DNA of 64,000 bases from Fibrobacter sp. UWR3 (GCF_900143055.1 NZ_FRCW01000009.1:1-64000); one strand, 5' to 3'; numbered from the stretch's first letter, positions 25,233 through 33,947 are shown. Notes: generated from the letters alone by a model not told the origin. A program made the numbers and translations.

Positions 25233-26126
25233 TTACTCGACATCCTTAATCGTGCAGTCCATGGACTCGCCCGCCTGTGAGGTAATCGTGCTGTCGGTAC
25301 CCACAGAATAGATGAACATCGAAAGCGATGCATCCTCTTCGCGTAACGGGAGCATCAGCAACGTGGAGCGCTGGATATCGTAGTGACCTTCATGCTTGTT
25401 CACCACATTGTCGCCAACCGAAGTTTCATAGGCGTACGAACTATCGAGGAATTTAAAAATCTTCGTAGAATCGCCATCGGCACATTCATAAATCTTGTTC
25501 TGAATCACTTCGGCCTTGGAGACCTTGCTCTTCTGGACAGCGACGCTAGCCTTAATCGCTTCGCTGTAATCGCCACCGTCTACAGAGTACAGAATTGTGT
25601 CGTCTTCATCGGCATTGTCGGTTTCTTTGACGACGAACGACATTTTGAAGCCTTCTTTCACTTTTTCCACAATCTTTTTGGCGGCATCGGTTTCGCTATA
25701 CTGCACGCCGCTATTGCCCTTTTCAATACTCACCACGCCACCCGCAAAATCCGTATAGGTGACCACCCACAATTCGTCCGGAATGCGAAGTGCCAAAACG
25801 CCCTGCTTGCTGCCAGTCGACAGGTAGACTGTCTGGTCAAACAGCTTGAGTTCCATATTCTTCAGCAGATCTTCCAGTTTCGCAGCGCGGGCACCTTCCG
25901 GAAGCACTATCGAAGATGAAGAAACTTCAGAAGACGAGGATTTTGCATTGTCCTTCCCCGAAGAAGAACTATCGTCTTCTGCCCGCAAAGAGGAGGACGA
26001 ATCATCTTCGTTGGAAGAAGAGGATTCTTCGGAAGAAGGGTCCGCAGAAGCGGAAGAGGAATCGTCACCGCAAGCAGCAAACACGAACGCCGACGAAATC
26101 AAAAGAGCAAGAAACCTATACTTCAT
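25233..26126 (-). CDS. Ser/Asp-rich lipoprotein
   Basis: A leader with a lipobox (FVFAAC) is followed by a low-complexity linker of Ser, Asp and Glu (about residues 20-70, with many SSSS runs), then a folded domain of about 220 residues. The domain contains KLFDQTVYLSTGSKQGVLAL and DELWVVTYTDFAGGVV, and a Cys pair near YECADGD and MDCTIKD. No family was recognised. The linker would hold the domain away from the membrane. The gene is not paired with a TIGR02147 gene, unlike three other lipoproteins here. The TATATTTT just upstream could be its promoter. Confidence 0.78.
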   Translation of the reverse strand: MKYRFLALLISSAFVFAACGDDSSSASADPSSEESSSSNEDDSSSSLRAEDDSSSSGKDNAKSSSSEVSSSSIVLPEGARAAKLEDLLKNMELKLFDQTVYLSTGSKQGVLALRIPDELWVVTYTDFAGGVVSIEKGNSGVQYSETDAAKKIVEKVKEGFKMSFVVKETDNADEDDTILYSVDGGDYSEAIKASVAVQKSKVSKAEVIQNKIYECADGDSTKIFKFLDSSYAYETSVGDNVVNKHEGHYDIQRSTLLMLPLREEDASLSMFIYSVGTDSTITSQAGESMDCTIKDVE

Positions 26127-26154
26127 ATTCTAAAATATAGTTTATCAAGAAACA

Positions 26155-26184
26155 GGAAGCCCGTTCTTGCTTGAACGGGCTTCC
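26155..26184 (-). terminator. Terminator downstream of the GH74 gene
   Basis: The 12-bp arms GGAAGCCCGTTC / GAACGGGCTTCC have a short loop. On the minus strand they are followed by TGTTTCTT. It separates the GH74 gene from the lipoprotein gene at 25233. Confidence 0.75.
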
Positions 26185-26200
26185 TAATTTACGCCATCGC

Positions 26201-28780
26201 TTATCGTAGCGTCACGAACTTGTTCGCAAGCACCTTCCCACGGGCATCAAGCAGCTTCGCCACGTAGCGGCCGGCGGGGAGCGACTCGAGCGAAACATGC
26301 GCGAACCCTGCCACCTGCTTGGAAAGCACCGCCTTGCCCGTCACGGCAAACAGCGAGAGCGTGCTGCCCGCAGGCGCGGTCACATGCATCGAGCGGTTTT
26401 CAAGTTGCATCGCCGGCGCGAAGTTCGCCACCTGACGTGCATCGCGCATCTTGGTAACGAATTCAGTGCCTTCAGGTGCGCCGACAATCGTCCCGCGGCC
26501 CACCGTACTCATGTACACCACGCCAAACGTGTTCATGTCGCCCTGCACGAAGTTTCCGTTACCCGGACCACCGAACTGATGCTTGTCATCGTTCACGCGT
26601 TCAAAAGTCTTGCACTTGTCGGTACTGCGGTAGATGCCGATCGGGTCACCTTCCTTCGCGGCACCCCAGATAAAGATGGTCTCGTAGTCGGCACCTTCCT
26701 TGGCCTTGCCGATACCCACGGCGATTGCAGTCGATGCGCCCTCGCAACGGTTCCAGGTCTTGCCACCATCTTCCGTATAGGCAAGCCCGTTCTCGCTGAA
26801 GCCCTTCGGGAGCCACATCTGCGCCTGGTCCATCGGGACCCACACGTGGCCTTCCCTGCCCGGCACCGTGCGGATGAGGCCGCCGCCGTTGTAGTATTCG
26901 CCCGCGGCGTCGTTCTGCAAGCGCGCACCATATTTCGCGAAGCTCTTGCCACCGTCATCGGAGCGGTACAGGTTCGCCTGCGCATCCATCACGTAGAACA
27001 CATCCGGATTCACGGGGTCCGCGACAATGCGGGAATTCTGCGTCTGCCCGCCGTCGAGTTCCACCGCGGTCCAGGTCGCGCCGTTATCGGCGGAGCGGTA
27101 CGTGGTCGAGCCCATCTCGGGCCGGTGCAGCATCACCTTGCCGTCGGCGGAGAGCACCACCATGCCCTTCGGACCCTTGAGCGTAGTCTTCACGCTGTCC
27201 CATGTCTTGCCCATGTCGTCGCTGCGGTACATCACGTTGTAGTTGATGCTTTCGTACTGGCCGTACACGGTAATCACGCCCGTGCGCAGCAGGCTACCGC
27301 TGAGCGGCGCGAATGCCATCGTCTCGGTGGAGCCGACCGTCGGCGTATGCCTCTGGGCGCTCGCGTTGATATCGGTATAGACGGCGCCGTCGTAGTCGCC
27401 AATCGCGGTCACCAGCGGGCCGCCCGGAATGCTCACGATATCGAGCGGGACGGTTTCCTCGATGCCGCGGGACATGAACTTCCACACGGGGACCTTCGCG
27501 GTGATGTCGTCGGTCATGAAAATGCCGTTGCCGCTCGTGACCCACGCCTGCTTGTTGTCGAACGGGTTAATCTCGAGCGAACCCGCCCAGTGGATGGCGT
27601 TGCCCGGAATCCAGTCCGTGCCGTTCGCGTCAATGTTGATGCCGTCGCCGTAATGCTGCCCGTGAATCCACGTCTTGCCGCCATCCGTGGTCGTGTAGAT
27701 GCGGTCGCCGTAGTTGTCGCGCTCCTCGCCCTTCGCGTTCTTCGCGAGGTGACGCCCCGTGTACTTGCCGAGCGTCGAGACCACGATATACTTCGGATCC
27801 TTCGGGTCGATGGAAATGCCGCCGTAGGAACTATAGTCCTTCTCGTAGGTGGTGGGGCTCTGCTCGTGCGTCACCGAATCACTCGGGGTGATATCTTCCC
27901 ACGTGCCGCCCGCGATGTTGTACTTGTAGACCGCGCCACTGTTGATGTTGTGCGGGCCCGGACCGTCGGCATAGGTGATGTACATGTCGCCACCCACAAT
28001 CTTCGCGCGGTGGGGCATCAGGTTCGCGGGGCCACCCGATACGGTCTTCCATGTGGCACCGCCATCGTTACTCACCTGCAGGTTGTCCTTCGTTTCGGAG
28101 ATGCCGATGTAAATCGTCTTGGTCGAGCCGTCGGCGTTCTTGCCCTGTGCCTCGTCGAACACCACGAAACTGATACCATTCACGTTGGTGAGGCTGTTCC
28201 CTTCGGCATTGGAAAGCGCGACCTTGTAGGCGCTCGTCCACGTCTTGCCGTAGTCGCTGCTCTTGTAGAGGCCCTTCGTGCGACTCCCGCAGAAGATAAT
28301 GTTCGGCTTGTTCGGGTCCACCGCGAGCTTTTCGCCGGTCTGGCGGCCCATGCCGTTGCCGTGGGCGAGCATTTCCACGTAGCTCGTGTCCCAGGTGGCG
28401 CCGTAATCCTCGCTCCGGAGCACGGCAGTCCGGCCCTGGCTAAAGTAGCCCGTCCCGCCGAGCACGTAGATGCGCTTCGGGTCGGTCGGGTCGAGCGCGA
28501 ACGCCTCGGTGCCGTACAGGCCCTTGTCGTTCTCCGAGATCCAGTCCATCAGCGGGATCCACCTCTTGTTCTCGAAATCGAAGCGGTAGATGCCGCCCAC
28601 GTCGGTACGCGCATAGAGCACATTTTCGGCCTTCGGGTGGAAGATCACCGCCGACACGAAGCCGCCTCCATCGAAGCGGACATTGCCCCAGTTGTAGTTT
28701 TCGGCCTGCGAAAGGCCCGCACCCGCCGCGACCAGCGCGGCACCCAGCATCAATTTTTCGAACATATTCTTACCAAACAT
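26201..28780 (-). CDS. GH74-family xyloglucanase with C-terminal sorting-like domain
   Basis: This is a predicted secreted endo-xyloglucanase of 859 residues. A signal peptide (about 1-26) precedes two seven-bladed beta-propellers made of BNR/Asp-box-like repeats (many DYGATWDTS, SDYGKTWTS, DGGATWKTV motifs). The catalytic pair expected for GH74 is visible as D60 in YARTDVGGIYRFD and an Asp near residue 461 in AIGDYDGAVY. The last roughly 70 residues (LFAVTGKAVLSKQ, ESLPAGRYVAKLLD, LANKFVTLR) resemble a type A C-terminal sorting domain of the type IX secretion system. That fits export across the outer membrane. GH74 cleaves xyloglucan in plant cell walls, but substrate specificity cannot be read from sequence alone. 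Confidence 0.9.
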   Translation of the reverse strand: MFGKNMFEKLMLGAALVAAGAGLSQAENYNWGNVRFDGGGFVSAVIFHPKAENVLYARTDVGGIYRFDFENKRWIPLMDWISENDKGLYGTEAFALDPTDPKRIYVLGGTGYFSQGRTAVLRSEDYGATWDTSYVEMLAHGNGMGRQTGEKLAVDPNKPNIIFCGSRTKGLYKSSDYGKTWTSAYKVALSNAEGNSLTNVNGISFVVFDEAQGKNADGSTKTIYIGISETKDNLQVSNDGGATWKTVSGGPANLMPHRAKIVGGDMYITYADGPGPHNINSGAVYKYNIAGGTWEDITPSDSVTHEQSPTTYEKDYSSYGGISIDPKDPKYIVVSTLGKYTGRHLAKNAKGEERDNYGDRIYTTTDGGKTWIHGQHYGDGINIDANGTDWIPGNAIHWAGSLEINPFDNKQAWVTSGNGIFMTDDITAKVPVWKFMSRGIEETVPLDIVSIPGGPLVTAIGDYDGAVYTDINASAQRHTPTVGSTETMAFAPLSGSLLRTGVITVYGQYESINYNVMYRSDDMGKTWDSVKTTLKGPKGMVVLSADGKVMLHRPEMGSTTYRSADNGATWTAVELDGGQTQNSRIVADPVNPDVFYVMDAQANLYRSDDGGKSFAKYGARLQNDAAGEYYNGGGLIRTVPGREGHVWVPMDQAQMWLPKGFSENGLAYTEDGGKTWNRCEGASTAIAVGIGKAKEGADYETIFIWGAAKEGDPIGIYRSTDKCKTFERVNDDKHQFGGPGNGNFVQGDMNTFGVVYMSTVGRGTIVGAPEGTEFVTKMRDARQVANFAPAMQLENRSMHVTAPAGSTLSLFAVTGKAVLSKQVAGFAHVSLESLPAGRYVAKLLDARGKVLANKFVTLR

Positions 28781-28940
28781 AAAGGTACAACACCCCCATA
28801 CACCGGATATGAAAATATATTATTGGGTTCCGATGCGTCACAGAATGCCGCCGGGGCGCCCCAAAAGCGTTTATGCAAACACAACAAGGCAAAAATCGCC
28901 CCAAATTTCCAGAATCCCTTTACAAAACGGCCTTTTTTAT

Positions 28941-28948
28941 TAAATTTG
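28941..28948 (+). promoter_or_regulatory. TAnnTTTG -7 box before tRNA-Gly
   Basis: TAAATTTG lies 8 bp before the first base of the tRNA, the spacing expected of a Bacteroidota-type -7 element. TTTACA at 28919-28924 could be the upstream element (16-bp spacing). Confidence 0.65.
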
Positions 28949-28956
28949 GAACACTC

Positions 28957-29029
28957 GCGGGAGTAGCTCAGTTGGTAGAGCGCGACCTTCCCAAGGTCGA
29001 TGTCGAGGGTTCGAGACCCTTTTCCCGCT
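28957..29029 (+). tRNA. tRNA-Gly (anticodon CCC)
   Basis: The 73 bases fold as a complete cloverleaf. The acceptor stem pairs GCGGGAG with TTCCCGC, the D arm is GCTC/GAGC, and the anticodon stem CGACC/GGTCG encloses the loop TTCCCAA, which gives anticodon CCC (reads GGG). The T arm is GAGGG/CCCTT around TTCGAGA. The discriminator base is T, as usual for bacterial tRNA-Gly. The 3' CCA is not encoded and must be added enzymatically. A terminator follows at once. Confidence 0.95.
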
Positions 29030-29036
29030 CTAAAAA

Positions 29037-29067
29037 AGAAAAGCCACCCAATGGGTGGTTTTCTTTT
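29037..29067 (+). terminator. Terminator of tRNA-Gly
   Basis: The stem CCACCC / GGGTGG with an AAT loop is extended by AAAA/TTTT pairing and followed by CTTTTTT. Confidence 0.88.
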
Positions 29068-29073
29068 TTATGG

Positions 29074-29483
29074 GTCGGGAGAAAAAGGTGGCGAGAACCC
29101 TCGAAGAGGGTTCGGCACAAAAGTGCCGTGGGCACGAAGTGACCATGAAATAGGCACTTTTTGAGCTTGATGCGAGCCTGCGAGCATCGAGCCCGTAGGG
29201 TTGACAATCAGCCGCGCAGCGGAGTCTGATTGTCAACAAACCCTTTTCCCTTTTCATAGTCGGGAGAAAAAGGTGGCGAGAACCCTCGAAGAGGGTTCGG
29301 CATAAAAGTGCCGTGGGCACGAAGTGACCATGAAATAGGCACTTTTTGAGCTTGATGCGAGCCCACGAGCATCGAGCCCGTAAGGTTGACAATCAGCCGC
29401 GCAGCGGAGTCTGATTGTCAACAAACCCTTTTCCCTTTTCATAGTCGGGAGAAAAAAGTGGCGAGAAACTTCAAAAAGAGTTC
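29074..29483. repeat. 185-bp tandem repeat (two full copies and a decayed third)
   Basis: Near-identical units begin with GTCGGGAGAAAAA at 29074 and 29259. A third start at 29444 decays after about 40 bp. Each unit contains inner inverted repeats (GAACCCTC/GAGGGTTC; GTTGACAATCAG/CTGATTGTCAAC) and ends ACCCTTTTCCC, an 11-bp match to the 3' end of the tRNA just upstream. Open frames across it are duplicated shadows with no coding signs. This explains the whole gap between the tRNA and the next gene. Confidence 0.9.
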
Positions 29484-29502
29484 TTTTTTCTATCATTGTC
29501 GC

Positions 29503-30120
29503 ATGCATTTCCGCAAAAACGTTTTCAGTATATTCGCCGCGACCATCGTGCTCACCGCTCTCTGCGCAAGCCAGAGCGCCGCAGAAGAGGAAAAATCCCT
29601 GTGGCAGCGTTTCGTCGACTGGTTCAAGCCCGCCCCCTCGCTCGAAGGCGAAGGCCCGCTCTACGACGAACTTCGCGAACTGGAAACCCAGATTGACCGC
29701 ATCGAAGGACGCTACTCGCGCGAACGCAGGCCCGGCAACAAGACCCGCCTGAAAAAGGAAATGGAAGACCTTAAAACCAAGCGCGAAAAGCTTATCGACA
29801 GGATCCGCGAAGAGGAAAAGGCCAAGAAAAACGCTCCCGCCGTACAGCCTGTCGCAGCGAGCAGTTCTGCGACCGCCGCTGACACCAGCAAGGCCGCACA
29901 GGCGGACATCTGCACGCCCGACACCGTCTTCGTGCGCGACACGGTCATCGTTCACGATACGTTGTACGTAATAGTTTCCGGAAAGCCCGGCGAGCAGCAG
30001 GCACCCGCAGCGCAGTCCAATACAGCGAAACCCGCCGGAGAAGCCTCCCCCACGGATTCCGCGACAGCCTCGCAGGCCATACCCGCTGCGGATTCCGCTA
30101 CGGTTCCAGGTAATAAGTAG
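29503..30120 (+). CDS. Exported coiled-coil protein of unknown function
   Basis: The signal peptide (NVFSIFAATIVLTALCASQSAA, about 5-26, AxA-type end) precedes WQRFVDWFKPAPS. A charged coiled-coil region follows (about 55-110, with LRELETQIDRIEGRY and KKEMEDLKTKREKLIDRI). The tail is rich in Ala, Ser and Pro, with a VFVRDTVIVHDTLYVIV beta segment at about 150. The ATG at 29503 is preferred because the signal peptide starts there. The product is probably periplasmic or envelope-bound. Its end overlaps the convergent HAD gene by 23 bp. No family name is offered. Confidence 0.75.
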   Translation: MHFRKNVFSIFAATIVLTALCASQSAAEEEKSLWQRFVDWFKPAPSLEGEGPLYDELRELETQIDRIEGRYSRERRPGNKTRLKKEMEDLKTKREKLIDRIREEEKAKKNAPAVQPVAASSSATAADTSKAAQADICTPDTVFVRDTVIVHDTLYVIVSGKPGEQQAPAAQSNTAKPAGEASPTDSATASQAIPAADSATVPGNK

Positions 30121-31003
30121 GCCTCACGCCCAGCAGTTTCTCGTCGGCAGCAAGCTCTGCCGCCGGCTCATTGCGCCCGACAACAAGCGCGCTGTCAAAA
30201 CCCGCAACATACGCGCCGTACACATCCGTCCCGAGCGTATCGCCAATCATAACCGCCTTCGCGCCCGCGGGCAAGGTCGCGCGGACCTTCTGCCATATTC
30301 CGGGGAAAGGCTTGCCGAAATATTCCGCAGCGCAGCCCGTCTCCCGGCGCAGGCGTTCGCAAAGTTCGCCCGAAACAGGCGCACGAGTCCCGTCAATCCG
30401 CGGGGCCCACGCATCCGGGTTCAAGACAAGCAACAGCGCTCCGGGCCGGCGCAAGATAGCTACCGCCTGCGCGTACATCTCGTCCGTCGCCGTCGAAGAA
30501 GAAATCGCCACCACGGGCGAAACCGGATTCTCCACGGCAGCAATCCCGCATTCGGCGAGCACGTTCACGCCCGTCGCACGCCCGATGTAATAGACCTCGC
30601 GACCGGCATCAAAAGGCGAGCCACCCACAGGCAGACGCGACAACCAGCCCTTCAGTAAACTCCCGGAAGAAATCGTTTCCGCAACGGTGAAATCGAACCC
30701 GCGGGCATCCGCCTCATCGGCGAGAGCCTGATCCAAGTTCGACGCCGCATTCGTGACCAGACGGATTTCCTTGCCCACGCGACGCAGTTCAGCGAACCAC
30801 TCCTTCGCGCCCGGGTACACGAAATCGCCCCGGTTATAGAGCGTGCCGTAACCGTCAAAGCAGAATGCATCGTAGCGGTCGAGAATATCGGAGAGGCGCA
30901 CGCGCGGCGGCTCCCCATCGGGGGTCGTACGGCCAGAAAAAGCGCCCGACTTTTCGACAAGCGCGCGATACCGCCCGTATATTTCGAGTTCAAGTGCTTC
31001 CAT
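30098..31003 (-). CDS. HAD-superfamily class IIA phosphatase (NagD-like)
   Basis: This is a predicted cytoplasmic sugar-phosphate or nucleotide phosphatase. HAD motif I is AFCFDGYGTLYNRG, motif II is RLVTNAASN, and motifs III/IV are EYFGKPFPGIW and AVMIGDTLGTDVYGA. The cap position between motifs II and III and the length (about 301 residues) fit class IIA (TIGR01459/NagD relatives). Motif I reads DGYGT where many members have DxDG, so the second Asp is replaced by Tyr. The ATG at 31003 is chosen over a TTG two codons upstream. It follows the hypothetical gene at 31020 with a gap of about 16 bp, suggesting an operon. Confidence 0.86.
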   Translation of the reverse strand: MEALELEIYGRYRALVEKSGAFSGRTTPDGEPPRVRLSDILDRYDAFCFDGYGTLYNRGDFVYPGAKEWFAELRRVGKEIRLVTNAASNLDQALADEADARGFDFTVAETISSGSLLKGWLSRLPVGGSPFDAGREVYYIGRATGVNVLAECGIAAVENPVSPVVAISSSTATDEMYAQAVAILRRPGALLLVLNPDAWAPRIDGTRAPVSGELCERLRRETGCAAEYFGKPFPGIWQKVRATLPAGAKAVMIGDTLGTDVYGAYVAGFDSALVVGRNEPAAELAADEKLLGVRPTYYLEP

Positions 31004-31019
31004 CGGCAAGCGAAATGCG

Positions 31020-31691
31020 CTAGGCGTCGCTTCTCAATATGCCGTAGTCACGCCCTTCTACAGGAATTACCAACTGCATCTTGGAAAGCGTGCCGATATA
31101 CTTCTTGAAAACAGCCTTGAAATCTTCGCCCAGCACCTCTTCGTCGTCATTTTCGAGGTTGTAGGCGACATAACTTCCGTCCGCAAAAATCGAAATACAG
31201 CAGTCCCACGTGATATCGCCTTCCTGTTCTTCCTGGTCGTCGTCGCGGTCCTGGCTTTCGAGCATGAGCATCGGGCGCGGAGCCGGGATAGCCTCCGCAT
31301 GGCCGTTCTCATAGACAAAGTAATTGCGGCTGATGAGTTCGTGTTCCAGCGCCATCGTGGAAGGCTCGCGTTCAAACTCGCCACGCAGGCGGCGGATATT
31401 GCCGAGGTCGTCCTCGTAGGGGTCCTCGAAATCCTTCGGGAGCACAATCTGGTAGTAGTCGAACTGCTTGCCGCTCGCCGCATACGTGTCCTTCCACGCC
31501 TGCGGAGGTTCGGGGCGCAACGTCAAGAAGTCCTCGAAAGAATCAAGAATGTCGTGAAGGCGGGACTCCCAGCCTTCGCCCCTCTGGGCTTCAATCAACT
31601 GCATCAGGTTGCCCAGGCGCTCTTCGCCCGAGATGGAAGAAAGTTCCTCGCTCGGCACGCCGCTCATATCAAATTCGTTCATATTTTTCAT
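31020..31691 (-). CDS. Acidic hypothetical protein
   Basis: The 223 residues are strongly acidic, with runs such as QDRDDDQEEQEGD. There is no signal peptide or membrane segment, so the product is probably cytoplasmic. A helical N-terminal region with RLGNLMQLIEAQRGEGWESR leads to a mixed alpha/beta part with WDCCISIFADGSYVAYNLEND. No family was recognised. It lies just upstream of the HAD phosphatase gene on the same strand. Confidence 0.75.
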   Translation of the reverse strand: MKNMNEFDMSGVPSEELSSISGEERLGNLMQLIEAQRGEGWESRLHDILDSFEDFLTLRPEPPQAWKDTYAASGKQFDYYQIVLPKDFEDPYEDDLGNIRRLRGEFEREPSTMALEHELISRNYFVYENGHAEAIPAPRPMLMLESQDRDDDQEEQEGDITWDCCISIFADGSYVAYNLENDDEEVLGEDFKAVFKKYIGTLSKMQLVIPVEGRDYGILRSDA

Positions 31692-31713
31692 TCCAAGTCA
31701 AACATTCATTCCT

Positions 31714-31757
31714 GGATCCTTCGACTTCGAGGCTTCGCCTCTCCGCTCAGGATGACA
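31714..31757. repeat. REP-like palindromic element
   Basis: GGATCCTTCGACTTC, a small GAGGCTTCGCCTC hairpin and GCTCAGGATGAC form an imperfect inverted repeat. It has the same ATCC...GGATGAC ends as the GATCCCCG family but a different core. Confidence 0.65.
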
Positions 31758-31759
31758 CA

Positions 31760-32671
31760 TTACCACTTTTCAACGGTCTTTATGGTCAGGCTCATCGCAA
31801 TGTCCTTCTCGTAGTACGCGGGTTCGTTGATGAAGATGGGCCACACGCTCTCGCGCCCGTCAGCCTCGCCTTCGTACAAAATGTCCTTGCCGTCGAAGGT
31901 GCGGAAAAGTTTGTCGCCCTTCTTAAGTTCGCGATAGTCTGCCCCAAGCAAATCCGGGTGAATCATCGCCTCGATGGGTGCGCCCGCCCAAGCCTTCGGG
32001 TAACCGAGGTCACGCAACTGCGTATAGACCTCCACCTGGATGGGGGCACGCTTCTGCAGTTCCCCGCGGTTCCATTCATCCGCAAGTTCCAGGTAACGCT
32101 TTACCAGCTTTTCGGTCCGTTCGAACAGGCGGGCATCCAGCGTGCCGTGCTGCTGCGGGCCAATTTCAATACACACGTCCGCCTTCGCGACCGTGCCGAA
32201 GTAGGGCGACGCGGAGCGCTCCTCCGGCTGGTAGTAAATCCAGGCGTCATCGAATTCCTGCGTCAAGACGGCGGAGGCCTTCATCGTGAACGGGTCACGT
32301 GCCGAAAGAATCAGGCACAGCCCCATATTCGAGCCCGTGTTGTGCACGTCGAGCAACAGGTCGGTCTTCGTGTTTGCTCCCTTCGGGCCGTAAATGCGGT
32401 TGAGTTCGCGCGCACGGCGAAATTCATACTGCTGCGGTTCGAAAGACGCGTCTAGACAAGTTTGCGAAAAAGAACGGTTCAAATCAAAGTCGCGGTAACG
32501 CCGGTTGAGCCGCATGGCCTCCGGGTTCGCAAGCACCAGCGAAACCTCTGCGCTGGGGCAGCACGCACTGTAACATTCGGGGTGGTCCATCCACTTCTCG
32601 ACAAGACGGACTCCCGTGCGTTCATTCCCGTGCGTTCCGCCAGAAACGACTATGGAATTAATCAAACTCAT
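31760..32671 (-). CDS. Aspartoacylase-like N-acyl amino acid amidohydrolase
   Basis: This zinc carboxypeptidase-like enzyme of the AspA/AstE superfamily removes acyl groups from N-acyl amino acids. Zinc ligands are visible as H14 and E17 in GGTHGNERTG and the His in LLLDVHNTGSN. The substrate loops NPEAMRLNRRYRDFDLNRSF and a candidate catalytic Glu in ADVCIEIGPQQHG match aspartoacylases. The 303 residues are the usual length. N-acetylaspartate or N-acyl aromatic amino acids are possible substrates; sequence alone does not decide. It is separated from the gene at 31020 by a REP-like element. Confidence 0.87.
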   Translation of the reverse strand: MSLINSIVVSGGTHGNERTGVRLVEKWMDHPECYSACCPSAEVSLVLANPEAMRLNRRYRDFDLNRSFSQTCLDASFEPQQYEFRRARELNRIYGPKGANTKTDLLLDVHNTGSNMGLCLILSARDPFTMKASAVLTQEFDDAWIYYQPEERSASPYFGTVAKADVCIEIGPQQHGTLDARLFERTEKLVKRYLELADEWNRGELQKRAPIQVEVYTQLRDLGYPKAWAGAPIEAMIHPDLLGADYRELKKGDKLFRTFDGKDILYEGEADGRESVWPIFINEPAYYEKDIAMSLTIKTVEKW

Positions 32672-32718
32672 ACTATTTATTATAGAAAAATTTATATTCC
32701 CTTTAAACAGGAGTCCTT

Positions 32719-33639
32719 ATGAAAAAGCACCTCATCCCCTTTGTCGCCGCGATGGTTTCTCTTGCCGTCTTCGGTTGCAGCGAAACCAAGACACCTGCCA
32801 CGGAAAACAAGGCGGCAGAAACCGTCGAGAAACCCGCCCCGGTTGAAAACACCGCAGTCGAGAAAGCCTCGCCTACAGAAAACGCAGTCGAAGGGACAAA
32901 AACAGTGACCCTCGCGAATGGCGCAAAGGTAATCTGGATGCAGGACAACCAGGGCGAAAAACTGAACCCGCGCAGCCTCTTCAGCGATGCAAGCGATTCG
33001 CTATTTGCAAGCCTGAACATGCCCGACGGCATCCCCGCCTCGGTGAGCACTTTCCTCGTGCAGGTCGATGGCAAGAACATCCTATTTGACGCGGGCCTCG
33101 GCGCCTTCGGCGGGCAGACGACGAAACGTCTCGAAGCGCTCGGCATAAACGCCGACGACATCACACTCATCTACCTGACGCATTTCCATGCAGACCATAT
33201 CGCGGGCCTTATCACAAAGGACGGCGAAGGCAAAGACGTGAAGGTCTTCAAGAACGCGAGCGTCTATGCGGGCAAGGTGGAATACGACGCATGGATGAAC
33301 GACATCCCGAAAAACGACTTGCAAAAAATGGTCATGGAAATCTACAAGGACAGCATTCATTTGTTCGCATTCGGCGACAGCCTCCCGAACGGAGTCCTCG
33401 CGTTTGATGCCATCGGGCACACTCCCGGCCATACCGTTTTCCAGTTCGGGAACCTGCTCGTGATCGGTGACCTGATGCACGGTTACGCCCTGCAGAAGGA
33501 CCACCCCGAAATCAATTCCAACTACGACATGGACAAGGAAAAATCCATCGAGAGCCGCAAACGCATCATGCAATACGCCCGCGAAAACAAGCTCCTGATG
33601 GCGGGCATGCACCTGCCTCCCCCGGGATTTGCGGAATAG
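32719..33639 (+). CDS. MBL-fold metallo-hydrolase lipoprotein
   Basis: A leader ends in a lipobox with C20 (LAVFGC), followed by a Glu/Lys/Pro-rich linker (about 22-60) and a metallo-beta-lactamase fold. The metal motif HFHADH is at about 155, GHTPGHTV at about 234, an Asp in VIGDLMHG, and a late His in AGMHLPP complete the set. The envelope location is unusual for non-lactamase members. Substrates could be lactones, lactams or other esters; the closest look is to periplasmic quorum-quenching-like lactonases and related hydrolases. An AGGAG ribosome binding site precedes the ATG. Confidence 0.88.
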   Translation: MKKHLIPFVAAMVSLAVFGCSETKTPATENKAAETVEKPAPVENTAVEKASPTENAVEGTKTVTLANGAKVIWMQDNQGEKLNPRSLFSDASDSLFASLNMPDGIPASVSTFLVQVDGKNILFDAGLGAFGGQTTKRLEALGINADDITLIYLTHFHADHIAGLITKDGEGKDVKVFKNASVYAGKVEYDAWMNDIPKNDLQKMVMEIYKDSIHLFAFGDSLPNGVLAFDAIGHTPGHTVFQFGNLLVIGDLMHGYALQKDHPEINSNYDMDKEKSIESRKRIMQYARENKLLMAGMHLPPPGFAE

Positions 33640-33699
33640 GTTAAGGTGTGAGTAGAAAAGGCTTCGCCTTGACTTTATAACCTTTCAGCGGAGAACAAC

Positions 33700-33906
33700 A
33701 TGCCAACCCAGAACAGAAAAGAAATCCTGAAAAAAGAGGGATATGTGGAAACCAGCGGTCCGGGCGGAACACGCCGCATATTCACGCCGGAAGAGTACAA
33801 AGCGTTCATGGAAGAAATTGATGCCTATCCCGACCAACACAAGGCTGACATGCTAAGGCGCATGCTGAAACCGGTGTATCACGAGCCCGAGAATAAAAAG
33901 GATTAA
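33700..33906 (+). CDS. Small cytoplasmic protein of unknown function
   Basis: The 68 residues are charged, with no signal peptide or membrane segment. Features are KKEGYVETSGPGGTRRIFTPEEYKAFMEE and a helical C-terminus. CGGAG lies 7 bp before the ATG, which supports translation. No family was recognised. It sits between the MBL lipoprotein and dusA, separated from the former by a short hairpin (AAGGCTTCGCCTT). Confidence 0.65.
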   Translation: MPTQNRKEILKKEGYVETSGPGGTRRIFTPEEYKAFMEEIDAYPDQHKADMLRRMLKPVYHEPENKKD

Positions 33907-33934
33907 AAAACGGGTACTCGCCCTGTATTTTTTC

Positions 33935-33942
33935 TACATTTG
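33935..33942 (+). promoter_or_regulatory. TAnnTTTG -7 box very close to the dusA start
   Basis: TACATTTG ends only 5 bp before the ATG at 33948. If this is the -7 box, transcription would start at or near the ATG, and no ribosome binding site is visible. Confidence 0.5.
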
Positions 33943-33947
33943 CGCGC

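Noticed and set aside
26297-28966. A frame of nearly 900 codons on the plus strand opposite the GH74 gene
   Set aside because: It has His/Arg/Val-rich composition without motifs, while the minus strand encodes recognisable beta-propeller repeats and catalytic Asp residues.
29030-29392. Duplicated small frames on the minus strand within the 185-bp repeats
   Set aside because: Their identity comes from the repeats; there is no ribosome binding site and they run through inverted repeats and a terminator.
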